Below are positions 52,975-62,058 of a stretch of DNA of 64,000 bases, piece by piece (position 1 is the stretch's first letter; the number at the start of each line of letters is the position of its first letter). Location of the stretch: contig OY761986.2 in NCBI GenBank assembly GCA_963665155.2, positions 806,001-870,000 of the forward strand, given 5' to 3'. The translations under genes and the position numbers were made by a program. This stretch comes from UBA1141 sp963665155. Its GTDB lineage: Bacteria; Chloroflexota; Dehalococcoidia; Lucifugimonadales; UBA3495. Below the pieces are notes generated by a model. That model made no database searches, was not told the origin of the DNA, and saw nothing but the letters and a program-made list of their open reading frames with translations.

Positions 52975-53901
52975 TTGGAAGCCTTAGATTTCGTCTGGAC
53001 CGAATTTATAATTCGGCCGATGCTCAACACACTCATCGTGTTGTACGTCATCAGCTTTAGTCAGATGGGTATTGCGATAATCCTCTTTACCCTGCTGGTT
53101 CGGATTATCACGCTGCCCCTCACTGTGAAGCAGGTCCGCCAGATGCGGAACATGAGCAGCCTGCAACCGAAACTCAAGGAAATTCAACAGCGTTTCGCTC
53201 GTGATCGGGCCCGTATCTCTCGGGAAACCATGCAGGCTTACAGGGATGCCGGCGTAAGCCCCATCGGTTGTGTGGGGCCTTTGGTGATCCAGATGCCCAT
53301 CCTGCTGGGCCTATTCCGGGTGCTGATTCAGACGCTGTTTAGCAAGCCCGACGACTTGGTAGGTCTTTCCGAGAAGCTTTACTCCTGGCTCGGCTTTTTC
53401 CCAATCTACCAAGCTGCGCCGCTGAGCGCCAATTTCTTGGGTATGGACTTGGCTGATAGCCCAGTCGGTGTCACCATAGTCCTAATACCGGTGTTGGTGT
53501 TCGTTTCGTCTTGGGTGCAGCAAAAGATGACGATGGCCCCGGCGACGGACGCTAGATCGCAGGGCAACCAGACAATGATGCTCTGGATGATGCCGTTGTT
53601 GATTGCGGTGTTTTCCTTCAGTTTCCCCACCGGTCTGGCTATGTATTGGATTGTTTCGAACATAATAGGTGTTGGCATACAATACTTCATAACCGGATGG
53701 CAACCTTTGTTCCCGTTGTTCCCCAAAGCGTCAGACGTAGCCGATATACCTCCAGAACCAATTTCGAACGACCCTTCGGAGGAGGATAGTAGCGATGGAA
53801 GTACGAGTGATGACCGGCCGATCCGTAGAAGAAGCAATAGAGTTAGCCCTGAAAGAGCTCGACGTCGACCGCGACGAGGCAGAGGTCGAAGTACTAAGTA
53901 G
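52975..53901 (+). CDS. yidC: YidC/Oxa1 membrane insertase
   Basis: 308 aa from a TTG at 52975 (GGTGAGGTAGGG upstream). Hydrophobic segments: MLNTLIVLYVISFSQMGIAI, IILFTLLVRIITLPLTVKQV, then the basic loop QMRNMSSLQPKLKEIQQRFA, QMPILLGLFRVLIQTLF, GVTIVLIPVLVFVSSWVQQK and SFPTGLAMYWIVSNIIGVGI. The conserved Arg in the hydrophilic groove is in LLVRIITLPL. The C-terminus is very basic (RRRSNRVSPERARRRPRRGR), as in ribosome-binding YidC tails. It overlaps jag by 107 bp. Confidence 0.95.
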   Translation: MEALDFVWTEFIIRPMLNTLIVLYVISFSQMGIAIILFTLLVRIITLPLTVKQVRQMRNMSSLQPKLKEIQQRFARDRARISRETMQAYRDAGVSPIGCVGPLVIQMPILLGLFRVLIQTLFSKPDDLVGLSEKLYSWLGFFPIYQAAPLSANFLGMDLADSPVGVTIVLIPVLVFVSSWVQQKMTMAPATDARSQGNQTMMLWMMPLLIAVFSFSFPTGLAMYWIVSNIIGVGIQYFITGWQPLFPLFPKASDVADIPPEPISNDPSEEDSSDGSTSDDRPIRRRSNRVSPERARRRPRRGRGRSTK

Positions 53902-54439
53902 AGGAAAGCCGGGCTTTCTAGGCCTTGGGGCCGAAAAGGCCCAGGTACGGGTAACTAAAATACCTCAAGGCGGCAGTGCGGCGGCTATGGCAACCGAGGC
54001 TGTGGGACGAATATTAGACGCAGCTGACGTGAACGTTACCAGGACCCTCCGGGCGGCTAATGATCCGGACGTCGGCGGGCCTATAATTGACTTAAGCGGC
54101 GAAGACTCGGGCCTATTGATCGGGCGACGTGGGCAAACCTTGCAATCGTTGCAGTTCTTGGTCAACTTGATCGTCCGTAAGAAGTACGGAGACGAAGTCC
54201 GTGTCGCCTTGGACGTGGAACACTATCGGGAGCGCAGGGAAACATCGCTAAGGGATATGGCGTCCAAAGTAGCCAGCCGCGTTGCCCAGTCAAGCCGCAG
54301 CGTTACCCTGGAACCGATGTCGCCAGCCGATCGCCGCATCGTGCACACGACACTTACCGACTTTCCCGGAGTAGCGACTGAAAGCTCGGGCGTTGGCGAG
54401 AACCGAAAGGTCACTATTCTTCCCAAGCCAAATGACTAG
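53795..54439 (+). CDS. jag: Jag/KhpB RNA-binding protein
   Basis: 214 aa: Jag-N domain MEVRVMTGRSVEEAIELALK with SRGKPGFLGLGAEKAQVRVT, a KH domain (SGLLIGRRGQTLQSLQFLVN, LIVRKKYGDEVRVALDVEHY) and an R3H domain (LEPMSPADRRIVHTTLTDFP). Order and size are typical. The ATG at 53795 follows GGAGGAGG by 9 nt and lies inside the end of yidC in another frame, a common arrangement. KhpB binds RNA and affects cell elongation and division in Gram-positive bacteria. Confidence 0.92.
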   Translation: MEVRVMTGRSVEEAIELALKELDVDRDEAEVEVLSRGKPGFLGLGAEKAQVRVTKIPQGGSAAAMATEAVGRILDAADVNVTRTLRAANDPDVGGPIIDLSGEDSGLLIGRRGQTLQSLQFLVNLIVRKKYGDEVRVALDVEHYRERRETSLRDMASKVASRVAQSSRSVTLEPMSPADRRIVHTTLTDFPGVATESSGVGENRKVTILPKPND

Positions 54440-54729
54440 ATTTTCCTATTAGACCAGTTGAACCAACAATTAAATCGGGACATTGATTGAATAAATTCAG
54501 GTAACTTACATCAAGACGGTTGAATCGAACTTGAATCGGTTTGGATACTGCCTCCCTCGTGTAACACAGGCGAATAACAACGTGACACAGGACCCGGCGG
54601 CATCAAGTGCAGAGGGATGGGCCAACCCAGGCCAGCCTGAGAAATCCAGAAGCGGTCGCGCATGAATCTGGCGGATTAATGGCTGTAATTGCGGTTGACC
54701 TTAGTATCGAAGGAAAATAAGATAACACC

Positions 54730-56244
54730 GTGAATAGTGAGTTGGGCTCTCCGGAGTTAGTTCCCGGTCGTCGCCTCCCCTCGTTCGACAATTGCTCGTT
54801 CGACAGTCATCCATTCGACCATCCAAAGGAAGAATGTGGTGTCGTCGGGATATATATGCCTGGGGCAGAAGCCAGCAGGTTGGCCTTTTTTGGCCTGTTC
54901 GCTTTACAGCATCGTGGGCAGGAAAGCGCGGGCATAGCCGCATCCAATGGCGAAGAGATAAACGTCCACGCCGAAATGGGCCTGGTTACGCAAATATTTC
55001 GCGAACCCGACTTTTACCCCCTCGCTGGCGAATTAGCCATCGGCCATACCCGCTACTCGACCACCGGCAGCAGCCTTCTTTGCAACGCTCAACCTTTGTT
55101 GGTTCAGGGCACCCACGGTAAATTGGCTCTGGCCAATAACGGCAACATTATCAACTCCCTACAAATGAAGGAACAACTCCAAGACTCTTGGGACTGCACG
55201 TTCAACTCGACCACTGACTCCGAAGTCTTCGCCTATCTGCTGGCCAATGCCAGCGGTTCCGACTGGCAAGAACGTATTTTCTCCTGCATGCGCCAGTTGG
55301 AAGGCGCTTATTCCATGGTGGCGCTGACCAAAGACACGATGATGGCCGCCCGGGATCCATTGGGAATCCGACCGTTGTGCCTAGGTAAGTTGAACGGCGG
55401 CTGGATCGTAGCTTCGGAGACCTGCGCCTTGGACCACTTGGGGGCCACGTTCCTGCGAGAGTTGGAACCCGGCGAAGCGCTGGTGATTGACAGCGAAGGG
55501 TTGCACACGTCCATTTGGACGGGTCGCCAAAAACGCCGGGCTTTGTGTGTTTTCGAGCTAATTTATTTTGCCCGGCCCGATAGCATCATTGATGATTGTT
55601 TGGTTCATTCGGCTCGCCAAGAATTGGGGGCCCAACTCGCTCGTGAGCACCCCGTGGAGGCCGATCTAGTCATTGGCATACCTGATTCTTCAGTGGCAGC
55701 GGCGGTAGGGTACGCTCAAGAGTCCGGCATCCCCTATAGCGAGGGCCTGATTAAGAACCGCTATGTTGGACGCACCTTCATCGAACCCGACCAACGGATG
55801 CGGGATTTGGGAGTTAGGCAAAAATTCAACCCACTGGTCGAAGTAATAAAGAACAAACGGTTGGTCGTGGTGGACGACAGTATTGTCCGCGGGACCACCA
55901 CTCCCCACGTGGTCGGGCTCTTACGCAAGGCCGGGGCCAAAGAAGTGCATATGAGGGTGTGCGCTCCGCCGATCAAACACCCTTGCTACATGGGTGTGGA
56001 CATGGCCACCCGGGAAGAGTTGATCGCCGCCAGGATGGAAGAGGGCGAAATACGTACTTTGATCAACGCAGATTCCTTAGGCTACCTCAGCGTCAAAGGG
56101 TTGATGAAAGTGGTTGGAGGCGCCGATGGCGGCTTCTGCGATGCTTGTTTTACCGGCAACTATCCCGTGCCCATTCAGTTGGAGATGAGCAAGTTGGTTC
56201 TGGAGCAAGGCAGGCAAGGTACGCTGTTCGGAGATTCTGAATAG
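54730..56244 (+). CDS. purF: Amidophosphoribosyltransferase
   Basis: 504 aa from a GTG at 54730. A 35-residue propeptide precedes the catalytic Cys36 in HPKEECGVVGIY. Glutaminase motifs: FALQHRGQESAGIAASNG, IGHTRYSTTGSS, LANNGNIINSL. PRTase motif: RLVVVDDSIVRGTTTPHVVG. Cysteines in HPCYMGVDMA and DGGFCDACFTGNYP suggest the Fe-S type enzyme. First committed step of purine synthesis: PRPP plus glutamine to phosphoribosylamine. It heads a purF-purM-purH run on the plus strand. Confidence 0.96.
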   Translation: MNSELGSPELVPGRRLPSFDNCSFDSHPFDHPKEECGVVGIYMPGAEASRLAFFGLFALQHRGQESAGIAASNGEEINVHAEMGLVTQIFREPDFYPLAGELAIGHTRYSTTGSSLLCNAQPLLVQGTHGKLALANNGNIINSLQMKEQLQDSWDCTFNSTTDSEVFAYLLANASGSDWQERIFSCMRQLEGAYSMVALTKDTMMAARDPLGIRPLCLGKLNGGWIVASETCALDHLGATFLRELEPGEALVIDSEGLHTSIWTGRQKRRALCVFELIYFARPDSIIDDCLVHSARQELGAQLAREHPVEADLVIGIPDSSVAAAVGYAQESGIPYSEGLIKNRYVGRTFIEPDQRMRDLGVRQKFNPLVEVIKNKRLVVVDDSIVRGTTTPHVVGLLRKAGAKEVHMRVCAPPIKHPCYMGVDMATREELIAARMEEGEIRTLINADSLGYLSVKGLMKVVGGADGGFCDACFTGNYPVPIQLEMSKLVLEQGRQGTLFGDSE

Positions 56245-56679
56245 CCTTTAATTTCTGATCATTGCAATTGCTGCGCCTGATTGCCATATATACCGGGAAA
56301 CTCAGCTTGCTAACCGCCATAGAGTGCGGCCCTCACCCTAATACTTCCGACCCTTATTGAGGCATGTACTTGCTTTGGGATGCATATATTTGCTCTGGCC
56401 CGGTTCGGCTCTGGCACCATTGGGTGGCGTCGGGTATCCCACGAGGCCAAGCGACCGAGGCCAAGCTTCATTTGTCTAATCCAAAACCATAGGATTCCGA
56501 CGATGGTTCCACTGGCTCAAGGTCAGATGCGGATGGACCTACGCCGACCTTCCCTTGCTACCAAATCATGCTCTTCGCCGGGTCACCCCTTGCCATCGGG
56601 AACATCTTCATTTAACCTTCTTAATGCGGTAAATACTCATGGATTGCCTCGCAAAGTTGGGCGTGGGAGGGCGTAGTAA
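56245..56679. other. Intergenic region between purF and purM
   Basis: About 435 bp. The frame 56380-56676 has no domain or ribosome site and is probably spurious. No riboswitch or terminator could be recognised. Confidence 0.4.
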
Positions 56680-57702
56680 TTGGCGAGTGAAGCCTACCGG
56701 CTTTCCGGCGTAGACTTGGATCTTATGAGTGGCCTGAAAGACCGGATTCAGGCCTTCGCTGCTATCACCCACGGACCCGAGGTTTTGAATAGTGGGGGCA
56801 GCTTCGCCGGTCTGTACCAGCTGGCTGGCTACGACAATCCGGTACTGGTGGCAAGCACCGACGGCGTTGGGACCAAGTTAAAGATAGCCACCCGCCTGAG
56901 CCACTTCGAGTCCGTCGGTCAGGACTTGGTAACCCTCAATGTTAACGATATCCTCACCCGGGGAGCCAAACCCCTTTTCTTCTTGGACTACGTCGCGTTC
57001 AGCAACATGGACCCACAGATGATGGACACCCTCATGAGAGGAATCGCTTGGGGTTGCCGGGAAGTAGGATGTGCCCTTATCGGCGGGGAGACGGCGCAGA
57101 TGCCGGGGACCTACGCGACCGGAGAACTGGACCTTGCGGGATTTGTGGTCGGTGCCGTTGAGCGGGAACGGATGATCGACAACAAGAACATGCGTGTTGG
57201 CGATTACCTTGTCGGAATTCCTTCCAGCGGGGTTCACACCAACGGGTTCTCGTTAATCCGCAGGGTTTTTAACATCGATGATGAACCATCGGTTCTGTTC
57301 AATCGCTACCAAGAGCTTAACCATCAATTAGGTGAGGAGCTCTTGGTCCGCCACCGCAGTTATTACCCGCTGTTGGCTCCTGTGCTGGAGTTGGTTACCG
57401 GACTGGCCCATATCACTGGGGGCGGACTGCCGGGAAAGATGCCAGCAATACTCCCTGACGATTTGGCGGCGTCGTTCCAGCTGGAAAACTGGTCTGTGCT
57501 GCCGATTTTCGATGTGATCCAGCGGGAAGGATCGGTGAGCAACGACGAGATGTACCGTGTTTTCAACATGGGCCTCGGCATGGTGGCGGTCTGCAACGAG
57601 AATAATTTGGGCCGATTCCGGGAGTTGATTCCGGATAGCACCGTGGTTGGGCGTATCATCAAGCGGGAAGGCGATGCCCAAGTATTCCTAGACGGCGTCT
57701 GA
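56680..57702 (+). CDS. purM: Phosphoribosylformylglycinamidine cyclo-ligase (AIR synthetase)
   Basis: 340 aa starting at TTG 56680. It reads YRLSGVDLDLMSGLKDRIQA, VLVASTDGVGTKLKIATRLS, GQDLVTLNVNDILTRGAKPL, CALIGGETAQMPGTYATGEL, GDYLVGIPSSGVHTNGFSLI and AHITGGGLPGKMPAILPDDL, all canonical PurM motifs. It uses ATP to close the imidazole ring (FGAM to AIR). It follows purF with a 435-bp gap and precedes purH by 36 bp. Confidence 0.96.
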   Translation: MASEAYRLSGVDLDLMSGLKDRIQAFAAITHGPEVLNSGGSFAGLYQLAGYDNPVLVASTDGVGTKLKIATRLSHFESVGQDLVTLNVNDILTRGAKPLFFLDYVAFSNMDPQMMDTLMRGIAWGCREVGCALIGGETAQMPGTYATGELDLAGFVVGAVERERMIDNKNMRVGDYLVGIPSSGVHTNGFSLIRRVFNIDDEPSVLFNRYQELNHQLGEELLVRHRSYYPLLAPVLELVTGLAHITGGGLPGKMPAILPDDLAASFQLENWSVLPIFDVIQREGSVSNDEMYRVFNMGLGMVAVCNENNLGRFRELIPDSTVVGRIIKREGDAQVFLDGV

Positions 57703-57738
57703 CCTTATTAGCCCCAACCGGATCAAGCCCAAATAGCA

Positions 57739-59340
57739 GTGATGGGAGTCTATCGGAATGCCGGTGTCACCCGCAGTGGCCGGATAGGTTTTAATAGTGG
57801 AGAAAATTTGAGAGCACTTATCAGCGTTTACGACAAAACCGGGGTCGTCGAATTCTCCAAGCGCTTGGTGGATTCGGGCTTTGAGCTAATTAGCACCGGC
57901 GGGACTCATCGCACCTTATCCGGAGACGGTGGGCTGCCGGTAGAGCAGGTTTCCGAAGTCACCGGCTCCCCGGAGATACTGGATGGCCGGGTAAAGACGC
58001 TTCACCCGGTGATCCACGCTGGCTTGCTGGCACGCCGGGACCTACCTGCCCACCTGGCCGAGCTGGCCGAGCACGGCATTGATCCCATCGACTTAGTGGT
58101 GGTCAATCTATATCCCTTTGTCGAGACCGTCAGCAAACCCGGCGTGACTATGGACGATGCGCTGGAAAATATAGACATCGGAGGACCCACCATGCTGCGG
58201 GCGGCAGCCAAAAATTTTCCGTCGGTAGCCGTGGTGGTAGACCCGGCCGATTACTCTTGGATCGCCGATAAAATAGGCGACGGTGGCTTAACCCCCGATG
58301 ACCGCCGCAATCTCGCTGCCAAGGCATTCAATCATGTTTCGGTTTACGATACTGCGGTAGCCGCCTACCTGACGGGCACCGAAGCGCAGACTCAGGAATT
58401 GCCGGACCAGCTAAGCATACAGATGGTCAAAACCGCGACCCTGCGTTACGGCGAAAACCCCCACCAGCAGGGTGGCCTATACGTCCCCCAAGGTGTTTCG
58501 GGTGGAGGGGTGGCCGGAGCACGCCAACTTCATGGGCGGGAGTTGTCGTACAACAACCTGATGGACGCCGATGCCGTGTGGCGCACTGTGTCCGATTTTG
58601 CCGACCCAGCAGTTGCCGTGGTCAAACACGCCAACCCTTGTGGACTGGCCTGCCACCAAGACCAGGTCATGGCGTACCAACGAGCCTATGAGGGCGACTC
58701 CATATCTGCGTTTGGCGGAATAGTCGGCTATAACAGAACGGTAACCGCAGCGGCCGCTAATGCCATGGAGGCCGTGTTTTATGAGGTGGTAGTAGCGCCA
58801 GGCTATGAGCCGGAAGCACTGGAGATTTTGCAAAAGAAACGCAATCTGCGCATTCTCGCCGTAGAGCAAAACGCCGGAGTGCAAGCGTACGACCTACGAC
58901 CGATTAGCGGCGGGCTGCTGGTTCAAGGTCCCGACATTATTAGTGAAGCCCCGGCGTCCTGGAAAACGGTGACCGATCGGACTCCCACCGAAGCCGAGTC
59001 CCAGGATCTGGCGTTTGCTTGGACCGCTGCCAAACACATAAAGTCCAACGCTATCGTTTTTGCTAAAGACCGGACTCTGGTAGGCATGGGAGCAGGCCAA
59101 CCCAACCGTGTGGTCAGCGTTCACTTGTCCCAGCGCACTGCCGGGGACAACGCCGCAGGCAGTGTATTGGCTTCCGACGCATTCTTTCCTTTCCCGGACA
59201 ATATCGAGTTGGCAGCGCAAGCAGGTGTTACTGCGGTAGTCCAACCCGGTGGCTCAATTCGGGATGACGAAGTTATTGCCGAAGCCAACAAACACGGCTT
59301 GGCAATGGTTTTTACCGGCGTTCGCCACTTCCGCCACTGA
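57739..59340 (+). CDS. purH: Bifunctional AICAR transformylase/IMP cyclohydrolase
   Basis: 533 aa. The N-terminal IMP cyclohydrolase domain reads RALISVYDKTGVVEFSKRLV, ELISTGGTHRTLSGDGGLPV, RVKTLHPVIHAGLLARRD. The C-terminal AICAR transformylase domain reads RYGENPHQQGGLYVPQG, ELSYNNLMDADAVWRTVSDF, VVKHANPCGLACHQDQVMAY (Lys-His pair) and DAFFPFPDNIELAAQAGVTA. A GTG at 57739 is used; the conserved part starts at the TTG of LRALISVY (57808), a possible true start. Final two steps to IMP. Confidence 0.95.
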   Translation: MMGVYRNAGVTRSGRIGFNSGENLRALISVYDKTGVVEFSKRLVDSGFELISTGGTHRTLSGDGGLPVEQVSEVTGSPEILDGRVKTLHPVIHAGLLARRDLPAHLAELAEHGIDPIDLVVVNLYPFVETVSKPGVTMDDALENIDIGGPTMLRAAAKNFPSVAVVVDPADYSWIADKIGDGGLTPDDRRNLAAKAFNHVSVYDTAVAAYLTGTEAQTQELPDQLSIQMVKTATLRYGENPHQQGGLYVPQGVSGGGVAGARQLHGRELSYNNLMDADAVWRTVSDFADPAVAVVKHANPCGLACHQDQVMAYQRAYEGDSISAFGGIVGYNRTVTAAAANAMEAVFYEVVVAPGYEPEALEILQKKRNLRILAVEQNAGVQAYDLRPISGGLLVQGPDIISEAPASWKTVTDRTPTEAESQDLAFAWTAAKHIKSNAIVFAKDRTLVGMGAGQPNRVVSVHLSQRTAGDNAAGSVLASDAFFPFPDNIELAAQAGVTAVVQPGGSIRDDEVIAEANKHGLAMVFTGVRHFRH

Positions 59341-59548
59341 CCACGGTTTTTCGTTCTTCGGTCGCACCGTCTCGGACTATACTGGATTAGGCTATTGACT
59401 CATAAGGCCGGAGCGAACTAGATGCACTAGCGTTATCGCCCAGGGATTTGTTATTTTGCCAAGGTGTGCGGAAATGAACGGTGATCCGGCAGAGGGCCGG
59501 GAGATCGATTCCAAGGAAGTGATTTCGGGTTGCTAAGGGGATGGTGGG

Positions 59549-60286
59549 ATGAGTGGCACCGTTGATGTGGTAATTCCAGTTTTTAATGAAGAAAAAGCCT
59601 TGCCAAGGAATATCGTAATATTGGCCGACTTCCTCAAAGCCAATCTGCGGAATCCCTGGCAAATCATCATCGCTGACAACGCCTCAACCGACAACACAAG
59701 AGCGGTTTCCGAAACGCTATGCCAGCGATACTCGGGCATCAATTATCTGCACATCCCTCAAAAGGGCCGGGGGCGCGCCCTCAAGGTGGCGTGGCTGGAC
59801 AGCACCGCCGACATAGTTAGCTATATGGACGTAGACCTGTCTACCGACCTTAGCCATTTTCCTCCCTTGGTAAGCTCTCTGGAAGAAGGCTATCACGTCG
59901 CCATTGGCAGTCGGCTCAGCAAGGGCTCTCGTGTGACTCGGTCCATCAAACGCGAGTTCATTTCTCGTAGCTACAATATGCTGATCAAATCCATGTTTTT
60001 CACCCCTTTTCAAGACGCCCAATGCGGGTTCAAGGCGCTGACCCGAAAGACTGCCCAGGCCATCGTTCCTCATATCAAAAACGACAACTGGTTTTTCGAT
60101 ACCGAGTTGCTCATTATCGCTGCAAAACGTGGCTACAAGATTAATCAGGTACCGGTGAAATGGGAAGACGACCCCAACAGCACCGTGCATATATCCAGTA
60201 CGGCCACAGAAGATATAAAGGGCCTACTTCGATTGCGCATCGGGGGTATACCCAAAGTATCAGCACCGGACAACGAGCCAAGCTGA
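59549..60286 (+). CDS. Family 2 glycosyltransferase (dolichyl/polyprenyl-phosphate glycosyltransferase type)
   Basis: 245 aa, intact: MSGTVDVVIPVFNEEKALPR, DNASTDNTRAVSETLCQRYS, GRGRALKVAWLDSTADIVSY, MDVDLSTDLSHFPPLVSSLE (D-x-D metal motif), GSRLSKGSRVTRSIKREFIS, AQCGFKALTRKTAQAIVPHI and NWFFDTELLIIAAKRGYKIN. The combination resembles DPG/ALG5-like synthases that transfer glucose or mannose to a polyprenyl phosphate on the cytoplasmic face. No C-terminal membrane segment. The ribosome site GGGGATGGTGGG precedes the ATG. Confidence 0.85.
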   Translation: MSGTVDVVIPVFNEEKALPRNIVILADFLKANLRNPWQIIIADNASTDNTRAVSETLCQRYSGINYLHIPQKGRGRALKVAWLDSTADIVSYMDVDLSTDLSHFPPLVSSLEEGYHVAIGSRLSKGSRVTRSIKREFISRSYNMLIKSMFFTPFQDAQCGFKALTRKTAQAIVPHIKNDNWFFDTELLIIAAKRGYKINQVPVKWEDDPNSTVHISSTATEDIKGLLRLRIGGIPKVSAPDNEPS

Positions 60287-60464
60287 ATACTGCGCCAAAC
60301 TGAGCACTGCTCCAAGCTGAACACTACTACCGACCATCCGGGAATGCGCAAATTACTCCGCACCGGTCTTCGTTGATTGACGTAACCACTCAGTGTTTGC
60401 AATGAAGATTCTTGGACCGTGCCACGCAGATCACTGAAAGGGTTAAAAATCCCGGAGGATATCT

Positions 60465-61259
60465 ATGGAATTGGGACTGAAGGGCAAGAACGTAATTGTC
60501 ACCGGCGGAGGTTCCAATATCGGTCGGGCCATCGTTCATGCTTTCGTAGCAGAAGGGAGCAACATTACCATTGCGGAATTGGCGCCGGAGCAGGGAGAGA
60601 AGGTGGCGACCGAGGTAGCGGTCACCGGTAGCGCCAGCCGAGTCAAGGTGATTGCCACCGACGTCACGGACCACCAGCAGGTTGAAGGAATGGTGGCGCA
60701 ATCTCTCGATGAATTTGGCAGCATAGACGTCTTCGTCAACAACGTCGGTTGGACCATCGACCGGTTGTTCCTGGAAAAGCCTCGAGAGGAATGGGAGAAG
60801 GAAGTTCAGGTAAACCTTTGGGGAGCGATAAATTGCATCCATAGCGTATTGCCGTCTATGGTGGAGCGACAGGCAGGAGCGATTGTCAGCATAAGTTCCG
60901 ATGCTGGCCGCATGGGGGAATACCGGGAAGCAGTTTATTCGGCCTGCAAAGCGGGGATAATTGCGCTAAACAAATCGGTTGCCAGAGAAACCGGGCGTTA
61001 CGGCATCCGTCTTAACGTCGTATGCCCAGGTGTGGTCGTGCCGCCTGAGGGGGAGTCAATCAGCGAAGAGAGCATGTGGAACCAGATGCGGGACATTTTC
61101 ACGGAAGACGTGCGGGAGCGGGTAAAGCGAAGCTATCCCCTACGCCGACTGGCTACCAGCAGCGAAATCGCCAATGCAGTAGTGTTCTTGGCTTCCGACG
61201 CCGCAAGCTTTATTACTGGGCAGACGCTTAGCGTCAGTGGCGGCTACACGATGATGTAA
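60465..61259 (+). CDS. Short-chain dehydrogenase/reductase (SDR)
   Basis: 264 aa, intact: MELGLKGKNVIVTGGGSNIG (TGxxxGIG variant), VFVNNVGWTIDRLFLEKPRE (NNxG), IVSISSDAGRMGEYREAVYS with the catalytic Ser, then YSACKAGIIALNKSVARETG (Y-x3-K) and the usual end FITGQTLSVSGGYTMM. Classical SDR using NAD(P)H; similar to 2-hydroxycyclohexanecarboxyl-CoA dehydrogenase-like enzymes, but the substrate is open. GGAGG lies 8 nt before the ATG. Followed by a minisatellite and a strong terminator. Confidence 0.88.
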   Translation: MELGLKGKNVIVTGGGSNIGRAIVHAFVAEGSNITIAELAPEQGEKVATEVAVTGSASRVKVIATDVTDHQQVEGMVAQSLDEFGSIDVFVNNVGWTIDRLFLEKPREEWEKEVQVNLWGAINCIHSVLPSMVERQAGAIVSISSDAGRMGEYREAVYSACKAGIIALNKSVARETGRYGIRLNVVCPGVVVPPEGESISEESMWNQMRDIFTEDVRERVKRSYPLRRLATSSEIANAVVFLASDAASFITGQTLSVSGGYTMM

Positions 61260-61273
61260 GCTTCGCCAAGCTT

Positions 61274-61957
61274 GGGACTGTTCCCGGTTATCTGGACTCA
61301 TTCCCGGATGTCGGGACTCATTCCCGGATGTCAGGACTCATTCCCGGATGTCAGGACTCATTCCCGGATGTCAGGACTCATTCCCGGATGTCAGGACTCA
61401 TTCCCGGATGTCAGGACTCATTCCCGGATGTCAGGACTCATTCCCGGATGTCAGGACTCATTCCCGGATGTCAGGACTCATTCCCGGATGTCAGGACTCA
61501 TTCCCGGATGTCAGGACTCATTCCCGGATGTCAGGACTCATTCCCGGATGTCAGGACTCATTCCCGGATGTCAGGACTCATTCCCGGATGTCAGGACTCA
61601 TTCCCGGATGTCAGGACTCATTCCCGGATGTCAGGACTCATTCCCGGATGTCAGGACTCATTCCCGGATGTCAGGACTCATTCCCGGATGTCAGGACTCA
61701 TTCCCGGATGTCAGGACTCATTCCCGGATGTCAGGACTCATTCCCGGATGTCAGGACTCATTCCCGGATGTCAGGACTCATTCCCGGATGTCAGGACTCA
61801 TTCCCGGATGTCAGGACTCATTCCCGGCGGATGTCAGGACTCATTCCCGGATGTCAGGACTCATTCCCGGATGTCAGGACTCATTCCCGGATGTCAGGCC
61901 TCAGGACTCATTCCCGGATGTCAGGACTCATTCCCGGATGTCAGGACTCATTCAGTG
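61274..61957. repeat. Minisatellite: about 32 tandem copies of a 20-bp unit
   Basis: Unit GGACTCATTCCCGGATGTCA. From 61294 to 61813 there are 26 uninterrupted units (the first ends in G instead of A). One 23-bp unit with an extra CGG (61814-61836) follows, then three units, a 7-bp fragment GGCCTCA (61897-61903), two more units and a partial one. A diverged unit precedes at 61274. Because 20 is not a multiple of 3 and the unit has no stop on the plus strand, all three plus frames stay open, giving the 20-aa period DSFPDVRTHSRMSGLIPGCQ. There is no ribosome site or start context, so I do not call it a gene. Confidence 0.95.
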
Positions 61958-61961
61958 AAAA

Positions 61962-62002
61962 GAGACGGCCTGAGCAATTGCTCAGGCCGTCTCCGCGTTT
62001 TT
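61962..62002 (+). terminator. Strong rho-independent terminator
   Basis: A perfect 32-nt palindrome (61962-61993) with arms GAGACGGCCTGAGCAA and its complement, followed by CGCG and TTTTT. It closes the SDR transcript, with the minisatellite lying within the 3' untranslated part, and may also serve the convergent gene at 62059. Confidence 0.9.
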
Positions 62003-62058
62003 CCAACCAAGAAGCAAGGTACGCCTACGCCAACTAAGGTCCTTTTGATCGGGAACCT

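Noticed and set aside
56380..56676. 98-codon frame between purF and purM
   Set aside because: No ribosome site, no recognisable motif, and an atypical composition.
61294..61957. CRISPR array
   Set aside because: The 20-bp units are directly contiguous with no spacers, so it is a minisatellite.
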